Positions 22,191 through 34,262 of a stretch of 64,000 nucleotides of DNA are shown piece after piece; positions within the stretch are counted from its first letter, which is position 1; the number at the start of each line of letters is the position of its first letter. Below the pieces are notes generated by a model. The model worked only from the letters and a program-made list of their open reading frames with translations. It searched no databases and was not told the origin of the DNA. The translations under genes were made by a program, and so were the position numbers. The DNA comes from Lepidonotus clava (Eukaryota > Annelida > Polychaeta > Phyllodocida > Polynoidae). The stretch is taken from positions 44,897,307 through 44,961,306 of the forward strand of contig OW387141.1 of the NCBI GenBank assembly GCA_936440205.1, written 5' to 3'.

Positions 22191-24520
22191 TTGGCTTTCT
22201 ATATGAGTGGCTGTTCCGTGGGCTGGCCCACATTGATTTAATCCTCCCCCTACCCCACCGATAAGGGACCAGGTAGGCAGCTTCATGTCGCCACAGAAAT
22301 CTATCGTCGTCTCTCGCATTAACCATCAAAGCAGGTTCTGCCCATTCGTATGCTATGGGGGGGGGGGGGGGGATTCTGGTTTGTATCAGAAAAAAAGGCA
22401 TAGAAAAACACAAGAGGAAGTATAGGAAAAACTTAACCATGTTGTTTATTCATAACCTACACAATGTATCTGTATATGATATCTATCTTTATTCTTTTAA
22501 TATGGTCATATCAATTTATTTGTAAGAACATTATATCTTCACATTTACTGTCGAATTGATTAGCCGCTTAACTTAGCGACTAACTCTGAATGTGATTATT
22601 ATGTGTGCTTAACATAGTGCACTATTTTGACACAAATTCTGACTACTTAACTATTTTTGCCTGTCATTTATCTACATATTTCACATACATGGAAGATCAT
22701 CTCTGATGTATGTAGTTTAATAAATCATAACAACATATAGACACGTGATAGATACACATAAAATTATATACATGTATGAATCGTACATGCATATGTATAT
22801 GCATATGTTATACCCCCCCCCCCCCCCACCCCAGATATCTAAGCTTAATAGAAAGAATTGAAATGCTCTGGCGTATGTATACGTGGATGGAGAATCCCTC
22901 CATCTCTGCCTGGTCCATCCGATATCGGCGTGGAGGTATGTTTTAGTCAGGTCGATGGCAGTATATGGCGTGCAAACAGGCCGCATTGGTCGTGAGGAAA
23001 GTGAATCCTTTTATCCTTCGTGGACAACCATTATGGACAACTGTCCGCATCATGAAATGGAAACAGGCACATATACGCGGGGGGCCTGAGGCAGGCAGGC
23101 CGCGGGTTCCCCAGGGAACATTGACATACATGTACAGAATGCAGCTGTCCTGTGTATATGGAGGTCTATGATTTTAGCCCGCGCGGTTTTTGCGCCTACA
23201 GTGCAGCCATCGACGACGGGCTGTCTCTGAAAGAGAATGCCTCCTGGACACGGCTGAATAATTGATTCTAGAAGTGTTGTAATACACTAAGGTGGGGTTT
23301 TATGGTTAACTCGTTAAAGTAGGGCTCTGTAGCAGGGCTTGGATAGGAAATGGCTATAAATGGAGGAGATGTGAGAGAGTTTCCTTCAACTGAGAAAATG
23401 GATTCAGTGTTTCCTTTTCTATAAATAACAGGTTTTACTTTTCTGGCTATATGTATTCAATCACTTAGAGAGGTCCTACATGGAAATAGCTTTAGGAGAC
23501 ACAGGCTGCAATGACTGGTGAAAGTAGTTTTACTGCACCAAAGTCTATATTTCATATGATCATAAGTGTTCTTCTTTAAACTCTTACCAGTCTGTTAGGT
23601 ATATGGACGCATCATGATAATGCAGTTCGTAAAGTCAATACCATAAGAAACGTGACTAATGTTGGGGAGGGTGGGTGGGGGGACCACTCGCATGTCACTT
23701 TTTCACTTAGAATGTAACATCCTGCTAATAGATTGACCTAAGGTTCCTATGGGCCCCGACTTTTATGGTAGGGAACGAGGTGTCTATTGGAGGATTAAGT
23801 GGGCAGACTTGTTCCATCCATAACCCCCCCCCCCCCCCCCACCCACCGTTTTGCTTGGCTGGACTCAGGAAAAGGGGTGAATAGGACTTAGGGTCTCGAG
23901 ATATTTCGGGGTCTTAAACGATGTCATGGGTCTTCAGTATATCTGTTGTTGAAGTTTGAGTAAGTAACGGGAACAAAAGAGAAGGGGGTCTCAAGGTCGA
24001 CCTGTGGATAACTCCTTACTTAATATTGCATAATGGTGATAAGGAGTCGAGTATCTAATCTACATGCAAACCTCACTGAAACACCTTACCGGTCCCTTGT
24101 TCGATAAGGGTTGTCATTGAGTCATGAAGAAACCTTAGAGATAACTATTCAATTTGAATGCATATAGATCTCATATTTTCCAAGTTGTTTGAAAATTCAT
24201 CCATTAGAGGTGGAAATATCACAATTATTCATTAGTTTCTACAGGTTGACGGAACCTTAATGAACAAGTGATGCACAAGTTTAATGTAATCCATTGTAGT
24301 TTTTCTACACTTGTTCGCCCATTCAATATCCTAAATTCCCCATGTACAACAATAATATGGATAATAATCCATACATACAGCGCGCAATATCTCTCTAATA
24401 CGTTGTAATGTGCTGCACTTAATGACTCTAATTTGTTGCTAGTTGCAATAAAGCTGCTTAATTCAGGACATAAACCTGTAAGGTCCATGGGGCGCGTACA
24501 ACGCATTGAACACACTACTC
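22191..24520. other. Intergenic with long G and C runs
   Basis: The stretch has a G-run at about 22358-22372, and C-runs at about 22813-22827 and 23825-23840. No exon or transposon end was recognised. Confidence 0.4.
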
Positions 24521-24723
24521 CCGTCTCCGTATTGCACAACTACCTCCCCCTCCCCCTTTATGGTCACATTAATGTGGTCTATGACGCCCAGGAGCTCGGG
24601 GGAAGTCCTTGAAGCAGGGAGGTCTGAGTGGTACGGGCCTGCTCCTATGTCCCTCCAGGGCCCCTCCTGCTGCTCACAGATTGGTGTTTTAAGTCCGCGG
24701 ACTCAAGGTGTATCGTTTGAAAA
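24489..24723 (-). other. Coding-like open frame without a start, uncertain
   Basis: On the - strand an open frame without ATG runs about 70-80 codons. It includes PELLGVIDHINVTI, then KGEGEVVVQYGDGSSVF, and ends at a TGA. The alternating beta-like pattern is suggestive, but no splice acceptor or family match was recognised. The region is GC-rich, where open frames arise by chance. Confidence 0.15.
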
Positions 24724-25079
24724 GTCACCGTTTCCCCCAGGGTGTTGGGGCCTTTGAGTTGGCATTAAAGGGGATCCAGGGACCTTGGTACACAATATTA
24801 ATGCATTTCTAATTCTAGCGTGGACTGTTGTAGAAAACAGAACAAATTCCTTTGTATTCTAGTGAAGACATCATTAGAATAACACAACATCAATGGCCTT
24901 CCATATTAAATACGTACCCAACAAGAAGGGGAGGGGGTGTGATTCTTTTTTAAATGCATACGCTCCTGTCAGGCGGTTCCAGGTAAATTGATTGGATTAC
25001 CTACAAAACTGAGAGAGTGCTGACCAGTTATTTTCATAAAATTTCATATGTTTCTAGTTTAATTATACAAACTTTGAAA

Positions 25080-25135
25080 AATCTTAGGGAGTTCCAGACA
25101 CCCGCAGGACCCCCCTAGGTACGCCACTGCCGTGC
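25080..25135 (+). mobile_element. Second copy of the GACACCC...GGTACGCCACT repeat
   Basis: It matches 21598-21660 over about 50 bases, with substitutions and a small indel. Boundaries are not defined. Confidence 0.4.
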
Positions 25136-26494
25136 AAATTCAATGCGTATTTAAGCCTAAGGGGGCATGGGGGTCTGAAATAAATGTGCATTTATACTTA
25201 ATGGAAAGTCCCTTAGGTGATAATCTATTCCAATGGAGTGCATTTTCAAATATTTGAGGAGCCTCCTTCAAGAATTATTCATCAAGCCTTTGAGCTGCAG
25301 GGATAATGCTGGTTCAAATGCCAGTACAAGGGGAGCTTCCTCTTTGCTATAGAAAACGACCTTATGGAGCTATCATGAAGTAGATCACTATCTGTCTTAA
25401 AAATAAATGTCCCTGCATGGTTATTGTTTTCATGGATATCCCCAACGTATAGGGCAACTCCATTATCCCCACCACACTGCACTAAAAGCCAAACATAAAA
25501 ACAGAGATATAAGCACCTCCTTTGTATATAGTGTCACTCCATCAACGTCAACCCAAAGAGGGTGCTTAAAATCCCATTTCAAGCCGTGAAGTCGTTCTCA
25601 TTATGCGTGGTGTAACCAAAGACCATTATCACCAAGACGTATCCTCTCATTCAGCATCATTAGTGAAGTCTCATTACTCATATAAGAGCGTTTTTAAGCA
25701 GGTTTATAGAGTAAGTATACAGGTATACTGCGTCCAATTATTATGAGGCGTTTTTATCCTCTCCTGAAGTAAATCATATTTAGACGAGTGTTTTATTTCC
25801 CCCGTCGACAGTCTAATCCATTTCAAAGAACAGACATTCTCACTTGTCACCATATGTAGGATGTATGTGAACTATTTGTCATTAGGAAGGGAGCTCGAGA
25901 AATCCCATTCACCGCAATGAATGGAATATGACGATCTACTGCAAAGAGCATTGGCCTGTCAGTTAAAGGCGTTAGATATAAAGTATTCTGATATTACACA
26001 TTAATTTGTACCCAACTTCCCAACTGTTGTGATCACGTAGAATTATATTGAACTATAGTAGGTTAAATATCCAATATTATTAGGTTCTGGCCAGTCACTC
26101 ATTATACTAGTAAAAGAACTTTTATTGGTAACATGCTGCACGTACAGCGCCATATATATATAACATATGTCACCAGACTCCTCCCTTTTGCTCTTCGCCT
26201 TTGACAAAGAGAAATTACATTAACCCTGTCTCTCAGTGTAAACACTAGAATGGCTAAACTTGAGTACGTACTGACCCTCCGCATCAGTACAATATTTCAA
26301 ATGCTGTGAATCATGCTTTTTCTCATATGTCAAAAGGTTAGACATTCAGAAACACTGTTAGCATAATTGGTATGGGTAAACATATAGGCCTATAAGCCCT
26401 GTTTATCTATCATCCTTCTTCAAATACATCATGAAGAAATAATATAATTATGTAGATCCGATTTCTTATGAAGAATTCTCATAATGATTTACAG

Positions 26495-26564
26495 ATTGGG
26501 GAAGACGTCATGCAGAAATGCGTCAGGCTGATGGACCCACAGTACAAGGAAAGGCTGATTTATG
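26495..26564 (+). CDS. Isolated exon-like segment
   Basis: After a TTTACAG acceptor, 70 bases read IGEDVMQKCVRLMDPQYKER, LIY, then G|GTAAAC, a usable donor. The frame is phase 0 in and phase 1 out. It looks coding in amino-acid make-up and is richer in G/C than its flanks. No family was recognised, and neighbouring exons are not visible. It could be a real small exon of an unlisted gene, a relic, or chance. Confidence 0.25.
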
Positions 26565-26641
26565 GTAAACATAGCCGTATATAAATAACCACGGTTGTTA
26601 GGAACTGTCCTAGAATTGCCCTGGCCTCACTGCAGCCCCTG

Positions 26642-26922
26642 ATTGGGGGTACCCATTGAGCGATGCGACTGGAATTCTGGCCGAAAGTGAGATCGCTAGC
26701 GACCAAGATGTAACATTATGAAGAAGCGAACCTATTCAGCAATCCAACACAGATTCTGGTTATTTAAGCAAACAGAACTGGTCAAAAACAACCAGAAAAT
26801 GTGTTCCAACTGAGTGATTCAATCATAAATCTATCAAGAAAAGGTTATTGAGATACATCTAATAATGTTAGATATAGGTTAGTTGCGATTTCTAACTGGA
26901 TCGCTCAATGGGTGCCCCCATT
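26642..26922. mobile_element. MITE with 21-bp inverted ends
   Basis: TGGGGGTACCCATTGAGCGAT at the left (26644) is matched at the right by ATCGCTCAATGGGTGCCCCC, with one mismatch. A weaker copy of the same end occurs at 27036-27060 (CGCTCGATGTATCCCCC), suggesting a second, nested or decayed element. Non-coding. Confidence 0.6.
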
Positions 26923-27339
26923 AGATATTTTCTCAACGATTGCCCATTTTGTGATTAACTTCTCATCGAATCGCTCAGTTCTGGCCGTTTGTGTCCATTG
27001 CTATTCGCTTGCCTTCAATGAACAGAACTTAGTTTAGTCGCTCGATGTATCCCCCTTGACAGAGCCTCCCGATGCCCCTTGTCCCCGTCCCCTACATGTG
27101 ACGAGACAATAAGGGGCGGTGGGGGTTGGGGGGTGAGTAGTTACCCGCTGACGTAATAGGGGGCGCTGACGGCTGGGAGTAATGACCCCCCGTGTCGGGG
27201 GAATTAGGGCCCATTGGGACCGGTACAATTGGACTGGGGCCCGTACATCCAGCACGTAAATAGTGCCCCGCTTTATCTGTCTCTGCCCGCCCCTCCCAAA
27301 CGGCCCTGGGATGGAGAGATGCTATCGTCTGAGGGCTAC

Positions 27340-27432
27340 GCCCTGTGCATGGGGTGGGGAGGGGGTGGGGGTAGGGTGGGGGGGGGGGGGCAGCGTGCAT
27401 ATGTATGGCGGGGGTGGGGTGGGGGTTAGTCA
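27340..27432 (+). repeat. G-rich tract (GGGGTGGG-like)
   Basis: About 90 bp of G-runs separated by single T or A, including a run of 12 G's at about 27379-27390. It is strongly quadruplex-prone. Confidence 0.75.
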
Positions 27433-27654
27433 CATCGAGGATTGAATGAATAGAATGGTTAGAAATCATGGATCTGGGGCGATCAATGATATATAGTAGA
27501 ATTGGTCCGTGAATGTCAAGCTTCATCTGGGTTCTGGAATCGTTTTATGATTTTGGATTTATCGATCTTTATACCTTCTATACTTAAGATTTTAGCTTAT
27601 CTTTTGGTAATAAAGCATATGCCAATTGACCTATTGCTTTGGATGCTTCCGCGT

Positions 27655-28260
27655 CACAAGGTCGTGGCAGTAGGGTAAGTACACGACGTCGCCTGAATAA
27701 GATGAAGTATATGATATGCAACAACAATCAAAACGTTCTCTTTATACACTGCTCATATATGCACATTATCCCTGGGGAGTGGCCATGTAAATGAAATCAT
27801 GTGTGCGACGTCGCTTTTATTATGAACAGTGTGTACGAGACGTTGTTGCATATATCAGTTAGACTGTCTTTTCATAGATGTTACTCATATATATGCATAT
27901 GTTGCATGTTCATATGATATCATATGATTATGTGCGATAATCCCGATAGCCCGTCAAGCTTAACGTTTCATAATTGTGTAGACAGTTGAATAAGGGCAGT
28001 CGCTGTAAGAGCTAGCTATATAAATGCAATAATTTGATATATAAATTCCCATTTTCTTATACTACTAACATGTTACATGTACAATAGGGAATTAATGTGA
28101 TATTGTCATGTAAATTATAACACAAGTATGGGCAACGTCACGCAAGCAAGGACAACAATGCCGGCGACATGCTTCAAACTCTCATTTCTACATGCTACTT
28201 ACAGCATTATGAATTGCTGTATACAGCTAAGTCAAGTCATGCGATTTTAAATAGTGCAGC
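27655..28260 (+). repeat. Degenerate satellite-like copies, second block
   Basis: Phrases ACACGACGTCGCCTGAATAA (27681), AATTCCCATTTTCTTATACT (about 28046) and CTCATTTCTACATGCTACTT (about 28183) match the units at 19.1-19.9 kb in the same orientation. Confidence 0.5.
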
Positions 28261-28499
28261 CTATTGACACGTATTTGCAGTGCCGTTTTCTATAGAGAAA
28301 TATTGTGCACATATCTTCAAAGTTTAGATATGTAGACACTAGCATATAATATTTTTTTTAGATAAATCAATGTTAAAAAAGTAAAGTTCCCAATATGCTT
28401 AACATGAAAGAAACGTAAAAATATTTCTGATCATTCGATTTATACCTTTCACATGATATAATTGTTCACGTCGAAGTAGAATACTTTGCAATTTTCTCC

Positions 28500-28749
28500 T
28501 TAAGGCCGTATTCCACATACCGATTTTGATGCTGCCGATTTTGCATTTGGTTGATCTTCTTTGAGAATATAGCAGGGAAGTACACATCCTATATACTATT
28601 TGAAAGAGAATCTCCCCAAGATCTCCCCAATGATGACTATCTCAGTAAGATCTCCCCAATGATGAATAAGATTTCTATATTTGACATTTATTCCTACTGC
28701 CGAGTTTTAAAATCGGCAGTAAAATCGGTATGTGGAATACAGGCTTTAA
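28500..28749. mobile_element. TTAA-flanked MITE (family B, copy 1)
   Basis: It is bounded by TTAA on both sides (28500-28503 and 28746-28749). The left end GGCCGTATTCCACATACCGA mirrors the right TCGGTATGTGGAATACAGGC. The inverted repeats run about 40 bp and include a second CTGCCGATTTT word. There is no coding frame. TTAA target duplication suggests piggyBac-type mobilisation. Confidence 0.8.
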
Positions 28750-30526
28750 CCAGTCCTAAACCGCTATTCTATATCCCTAGTGCAGGCTGGCCCGTGCCGC
28801 TCCTCATGGAGATTCGCCGATTACGAGTTACATGACCAACCCACAAAATGAGCCAGGCCAAAAGGGGATTGGGCGGCAATAAAAAGAGCCAGTTCGTCAT
28901 TTGTTTCATTAAACACAGAACACCTTTTAATTCTCGGCTTTCACATTCTGACCGACTTAACCAAATCAAATATGGACCAGGGAATAGATGATGGTGTCAG
29001 CGGTTTTAAAACTTTTATCTGGAGGGAAAACCCATGTGTTAAAAAACGTCTGTAGGACATGTTTTAGGAATGATGTTGACAATGAAAAAAACACTAGGAA
29101 ATGTGAAGTTTGCAACATACCGAAATATTCTTTTTTAGATATGCAATGATCATGAATTTCTGGTTACGGAAAAGAAACTGAAGTTATAACTTTTGTCATT
29201 TTTTGTAGAGAAATTTATCCAACTAATTTTCAATGTAACTAGCCGTGAATTACCAGCGCGCCATGAAAAAACGGACTCATTATTTTAATTAGGTAATTTA
29301 ATCACAAACCTTTGTTTCAACTCTGCGAAAGGTCAATTACAAGGGAAGCAACTTTTCCAATTTCCTCATGGAAGAAGACACAAGTATTCATATCTTTAAA
29401 AAGGCTCTCTTCCTCCCAGCTGCTTTTTGCCATCTTTCATTAACTAACGCCCAAGAGCGTGTCGATCGTGTGACTGTAAATAACGCACAGAGAAATCAAA
29501 GACTGGTCTCTCTAATTTCCTTCTTTTCATTGCAAACCTTCTTTGAAGCCTTTATTCTTTGTGTGTTCTAAATCAATTAATGTTGATCAACAAATGACTT
29601 TCACAACCGTACCCGACTTCAGGAAGGCAGCATAGAATTGGACCACGACGCTTGAAAAAAATATCAGATATTTTTTTCTTTGAAACCAAATTGGTAAAAA
29701 AACGTTTTTCCAAGCCACAGAAGGCGTCATCGCCATTAGCATTCGTTGGCCTACACTCGTGTTACCTGGTTAAAAACCAATGCCTTTCTGTCAGAGCCGT
29801 CAGCCCGATATCGTTGTGGGAGGTAGAGATGTGGACAAGGGGTGGTTACTTGGGGGTTTGAGGGGGGGGGGGGGGGTACTGACTATTTGAAGGTTAATAC
29901 TCACAGCCCCTACGTTTTGTGACTGAACACTACTGAATTTTGGTTGATTACCCCTTATTTCGGGGGGCTACAAGTCACCGCCCCTAAAACGCAGAGTGTA
30001 TCAATACCTGGACATATACAAAAATCATCAAAGTTGGTTAGGGATGAGAGCCTTGACACTTCTGATGTAATTTCATTAGGTTCTCTTCGTGAATTAATGA
30101 TAGGGATAGGCGTTAAGTTATTTCCCCAATAGTATTCTATGAAGAAATGTAGCTCACAGTTCCTGTCTTTTGCCTTAAAAGCAGTTGACCACTCCTCAAT
30201 TTTGAGACTCACCAGCTCTGATTCACAGATCTGTTTGGCAGTGGGTACCCTTTTAGGCCCAACTGCCCCCTCTCCCCGTCCAGGGTAGTTACAACCATCC
30301 CCCACAACAGTTAACACACCGAGTAAGACGAGCTACCACAGAGGCGCTTCTTTCTTTGTTGGTGGCAAAAAACCAACAGTCAGAGTCTGTTATTTCTGAA
30401 GGAGAAGGAGATAATTGTGAGATCAAAGACCGACTTGTTTCTGGAGCCAAACGTTGTAGAAAGCAGCGGAATGAGGGAAGGGGGGGGGGGGTGCAAGACG
30501 ACGGGCAGGGAGATGGTGCTGGATAT
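28750..30526. other. Intergenic, no gene seen
   Basis: AT-rich with a G-run at about 29861-29876 and another at 30480-30491. Small open frames lack protein character. Confidence 0.4.
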
Positions 30527-30606
30527 TAAGACGGTATTACATTACAAGACTTGAGCTGCTGTATGCTGATGTCGCAGAGACGTCACAAATATTCAAAGTT
30601 GCTTGT

Positions 30607-30639
<33 letters not shown>

Positions 30640-30753
30640 TTCCAAATTTCCAATTTTTACCAATTATATCAATCCTATATGCAAGTTGTCGGTAAAATCA
30701 TCGTATCACGCCAATGTCAGAATCCAAATCATGTCATGTAATACCGCCTTAAG
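30527..30753. mobile_element. TTAA-flanked MITE (family A, copy 1)
   Basis: The left end TTAAGACGGTATTACATTAC and right end GTAATACCGCCTTAA are inverted repeats between TTAA sites. The subterminal words GACTTGAGCTGC and GATGTCGCAGAGA are shared with copies at 32.6 and 42.1 kb. A TA microsatellite lies inside. Confidence 0.8.
30606..30634. repeat. (TA)n microsatellite
   Basis: About 14 TA units inside the MITE at 30527-30753; absent from the other family members, so it arose after insertion. Confidence 0.9.
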
Positions 30754-31084
30754 GGAGAAAGAGAGTATAGAATGGAGATGAAGAGTTGTAATCATGATAA
30801 CTGATTGGAGAAGCATTAGAAGAGCAATAATCAAATAAGAATAATTAAATATATATCTATAGCTATTGCCCCTTTTCCTCGAACTTAAAAACTTCCTTCT
30901 AGTTCCTTCGAACAGGTCTCGGGTTTACTTCAAGCTTAAAGTGTGTTATTTATTGGAAACTGCTTTAATGAACACATATTTTTTCATGTTTTCATCATGC
31001 ATCTATATATAAATAATGATAGCACAGATTTTGATCAAGCATGTAACTTATCTTTTACATTGGAATGAAATTCATGAATTTGCA

Positions 31085-31400
31085 CTTTTGATTGTGTCCA
31101 TGTCTTCCCCTTGGATCCTGTCCATGTCTTATTCTCAGGCAGTTTCCATGCCTTCTTCTTCCACCGTGTCCATGTCTTCTTCTTTTTTTAACTATGTTCA
31201 TGTCTTCTTAATTGTCTCTAGGTTTTTATCTTTTCCTGGACCATGTCCATGCCTTTTTGGTTGACTCGGTCAAAGCCTTCTCCTCCCATTTGGTTAATAG
31301 CTTCTCAGAACCTGGACCGGACCCTCCCAATGTCTTATTGTACCCTGCCCACATCTTCTTCTTTGACCCCGTCCATGTCTTCTTTAAACAATATCCATAT
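31085..31400 (+). repeat. Degenerate repeat of TGTCCATGTCTTCTTCTT
   Basis: The word GTCCATGTCTTC recurs about ten times with changes over ~315 bp at irregular spacing. The short + strand open frames rich in S and M/F come from this repeat. Confidence 0.6.
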
Positions 31401-32103
31401 CTTTATCTGTCACCCTGTCTATTTCTTCTTTTTAACCCTATATCATTATCTACTTTATCTGAGTAAACAGTGACCAGGGCCACAAAGGTCATTGAGCCCC
31501 CTCCCCTCGTCACCATGCCAACCTCCTTCAGACGCTCAGACCTGCTCACACCAGCCAGCTCTATAGTTCTGGAACACAAGCAACAACTCAAAAGCCTGAA
31601 CATTTTCTGTCACCTCCTGTTAATTTGTCTTGTCCTATGTTCTCGTAAATTCACCAAAATGAAAATGTAATCGCACATTCGAAGTGTTATGACAATATGT
31701 GTCCTCTTAATTTACAACACTTCATAATATCTAGCCAGAACTCTAAACTATCGCTATGTCACAATAAAAGGAACACAAAATGAGCTGTTTCTTGCTGACC
31801 AGATCTATAGCTGCTCAGTATGCCCGGCACGGGGCTATAACGTCTAGCAGCCCCCCCTGGTTCATTCCTTAAACGAGGCCTGATATAGAACGTCCCAATA
31901 GTGCCTTTCAACCTGCTGTTGTGTGCCGAGCCTAAAGACCTGCCCTGGCCTGAAGGGAGACCGCTGGGCAAAGTGTTTTCCTGTCTTTTACAAACAAATA
32001 TACTTCTTTTTACGTTAATGGAAATCAACTTCATGGTTTCTCCCGATCTTACATATGATAGAGGTTATATGCATAAATACATAGTTTTATATATATACAA
32101 GTT

Positions 32104-32178
32104 GACTCCGCCACAGGGAGGCGAACCCGGGGCCCCTCGCACTCCAGGCAGGCACTCTACCCCTACCCTACCACTGGT
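32104..32178 (-). repeat. tRNA-like sequence, probable SINE head or tRNA relic
   Basis: On the - strand it has an A-box-like GGGGTAGAGTGCC and a B-box-like GGGTTCGCCTCCC at tRNA-like spacing, with an anticodon-arm-like GCCTGCCTGGAGTGCG. The acceptor arms do not pair well, so it is not an intact tRNA gene. Confidence 0.4.
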
Positions 32179-32436
32179 ATGACCCTTGGGAAGGGCCACA
32201 GTGTGGGTATGGGGGTCATTTCGCTGGGTCCTGGTGTTCTGCTTTGTATCTTATAGTGGCATGTGTGAGTTGAGATACCAGCATTTATATTAACTGACAC
32301 TCTGCCTCTAGCTCTGACTATTCTGTGTCCAATGGTAGCTAGCATTGAACAGTTTGGGCTTGGTAATGATTGGAGGCAATGTCGTTTTAATATAAGGAAG
32401 GTAATAAAAATACTTGGTTTATATCACTAAGGCAAC

Positions 32437-32580
32437 CCTGGTCTAGGTTTTTAAGGGACCAAGCCCAACAACTCTGGTCATTTATGCGGTTGCTGTCAAC
32501 ACAACACATAGCCACGTCTTCAACATAGTTTTATATGTTGTTATGTGTCTGGCCTTAAAACCTAGGTCTGCCCTGGTCGA
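32437..32580. mobile_element. Small inverted-repeat element beside MITE A copy 2
   Basis: CCTGGTCTAGGTTTTTAAGG at the left is mirrored by CCTTAAAACCTAGGTCTG at the right, with a second inner pair ACATAACA/TGTTATGT. About 140 bp, non-coding. Confidence 0.45.
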
Positions 32581-32587
32581 GGCTATC

Positions 32588-32791
32588 TTTAGGGCGGTAT
32601 TACAAAACTTGAGCTGCAATATGATGATGTCGCAGAGAAGTCGCATGTATTAGAGATACAATTCTTTTTTAACACATTATGTCAGGAACTCCAAATTGTC
32701 AATTTTTAATAATCATATCACTCCTTTATGTGAATTGTCTGTAGTATCACCAATAACGCAGCCCAAGTCGTGTAGAGTAATATTTTCCTGA
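32588..32791. mobile_element. MITE family A, copy 2
   Basis: It begins TTTAGGGCGGTATTAC, followed by CTTGAGCTGC and GATGATGTCGCAGAGAAGTC. It ends with CAGCCCAAGTCGTGTAGAGT and a decayed terminus. The central ATATCACTCCTTTATGTGAA matches copies 3 and 1. Confidence 0.7.
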
Positions 32792-33187
32792 CAGGGCCCC
32801 TGCGCAAATTGTTTGCCTTTCCTTTGCAAACAAATACTTATATTTTTGGCTGGAAGGTTCATGTTTTCCTATGATTATAGTACACTATTTTTGTAAATGA
32901 TCGGGCTAATATCAATACTCAAAGGGAGTGGAGGATCGCACTTGCTTTTCCAAATTGCAATGTTTCATGCATACAGGTGGGTGTCCTAGAACAAGGCAAT
33001 GGCATTTGAAAAGTCTTGGTACAAAACAGGCACAACAATCACGGACGAAAACGTTCGTTCATGTTCAAACCCAAGTCAAGCCATTGACCTATGTATGGGC
33101 GGAAGGGTAATTTCCTGAAGCTGACTTGTAGGGTTGGTGCCATTTGTTGCCATCGAGCGTGGCAGCAAGAGAGGTGTTGGCTCCTGT

Positions 33188-33615
33188 GAGGGGGAGGAGG
33201 GGATGACGGAGAGAGAGGGGAGAGGATGGAGAGGAAAGAGGGAGGAGGGGGAGAGGGAAAGGGAAAGGGGAGGAGAGAGGTAAAAGATGGGGGGGAGATG
33301 GGAGGGGAAAGAGGGGGAAGAGTGGGAAGAGGGAGAGGGGAGGCGAGAAGGGAGAGGGAAAAGAGTAGGGAAAGTGGAAGGGGGGAAGAGAGGAGAGTAG
33401 AGGGGGGAGAATAGGGGAGAGAAGGGGGAGGAGGGGGGAGAAGAGGGGAGAGGAGGGGAGAAGAGGGGAGAGGAGAGGAGAGGAGAGGAGGGGAAGGGGA
33501 GAACACCAGGAGGTAGAAGAGAAGGGTTAGACGGGGAGAAGAGGGGAGTGGCGAGATTGGATAGGGGCAAGAGGGGGAGAGTGGGGCGAGGCGGGAGAAG
33601 GGTGAAGAGTGAGGT
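33188..33615 (+). repeat. Polypurine tract, (GGGGAGA)n-like
   Basis: About 430 bp almost free of pyrimidines on the + strand, built from GGGGAGA, GGAGAGG and GAAGAG words. Mirror symmetry makes it a candidate triplex (H-DNA) former. The 193- and 164-codon - strand frames (S/P/L only) are artefacts of this bias. Confidence 0.85.
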
Positions 33616-34016
33616 CCCACATCACCACTGATTTACCCCCGACAGGCCAATGGTCCCCGCCCCGTCTTTACGGCCCGGCTCAGCCCCCCCCCCCCCCCTA
33701 CTCCCCATACCAACCACCGATTGATGGTCCTGAAGGTCAGCCCCTTCCCGCTAATTCCCCCACCAATTGCCATTTGCCGGGATCAGCCATTCTTTCAGCA
33801 CAGTGGGCCCAGCCCCCCGCTCTACCCACCAATCCGCGGCCACAGCCATAAAGCAATCTGACTGAGTCAATAGGGGGCCGGCAGGGGTGTCTTTTGATGA
33901 GGGATTTCTATTGTTTTAGCAGCACATAGCCCCCCTACCCTTATCGTGATGGGTGTGGATCATCCTCAGGGCTAAACGCCTCAGTCTTTTGATGTTGAAT
34001 AAACTGAAATCGCCTT

Positions 34017-34045
34017 AAAGGTCGGTTCACACTGTGGGATCTTTC
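34017..34045 (+). mobile_element. Lone MITE-like end (family E)
   Basis: TTAAAGGTCGGTTCACACTG has the same architecture as the ends of families A, B and D (TTAAAGG, then a (C)AC-containing word). No matching right end was found, so it may be truncated. Confidence 0.3.
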
Positions 34046-34069
34046 CTTGGCACTTTGTGGACGTTGCCC

Positions 34070-34262
34070 TGAATACTTATACATTTATTCATATATTGAT
34101 TTATTTCTATGTATTCATTAATTTGATTATTGGTGTATTTATTTGTTCATATTTCTCAGTTATTTTAAGTATCTATCTATTGATTGATTTATCTACTTTT
34201 ACGTTTTCATTATGTTTTTGTTTTCATTTATTAATTTATTTATTCATTCACAGGTATCCTTC
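34070..34262 (+). repeat. Degenerate (ATTTATTC)n tract
   Basis: About 190 bp dominated by TTTATT, TATTCAT and TTGATT words. It is low-complexity and explains the hydrophobic 69-codon open frame. Confidence 0.6.

Noticed and set aside
21861-22319. 126-codon (+) and 129-codon (-) overlapping frames
   Set aside because: They are produced by the palindromic 20-bp minisatellite; the same W/F/G/H words recur because of the repeat.
32104-32178. Functional tRNA gene
   Set aside because: The A and B boxes are recognisable but the acceptor and D stems do not pair.
33039-33620. 193- and 164-codon proline/serine frames on the - strand
   Set aside because: They come from the polypurine tract and have no sequence complexity.
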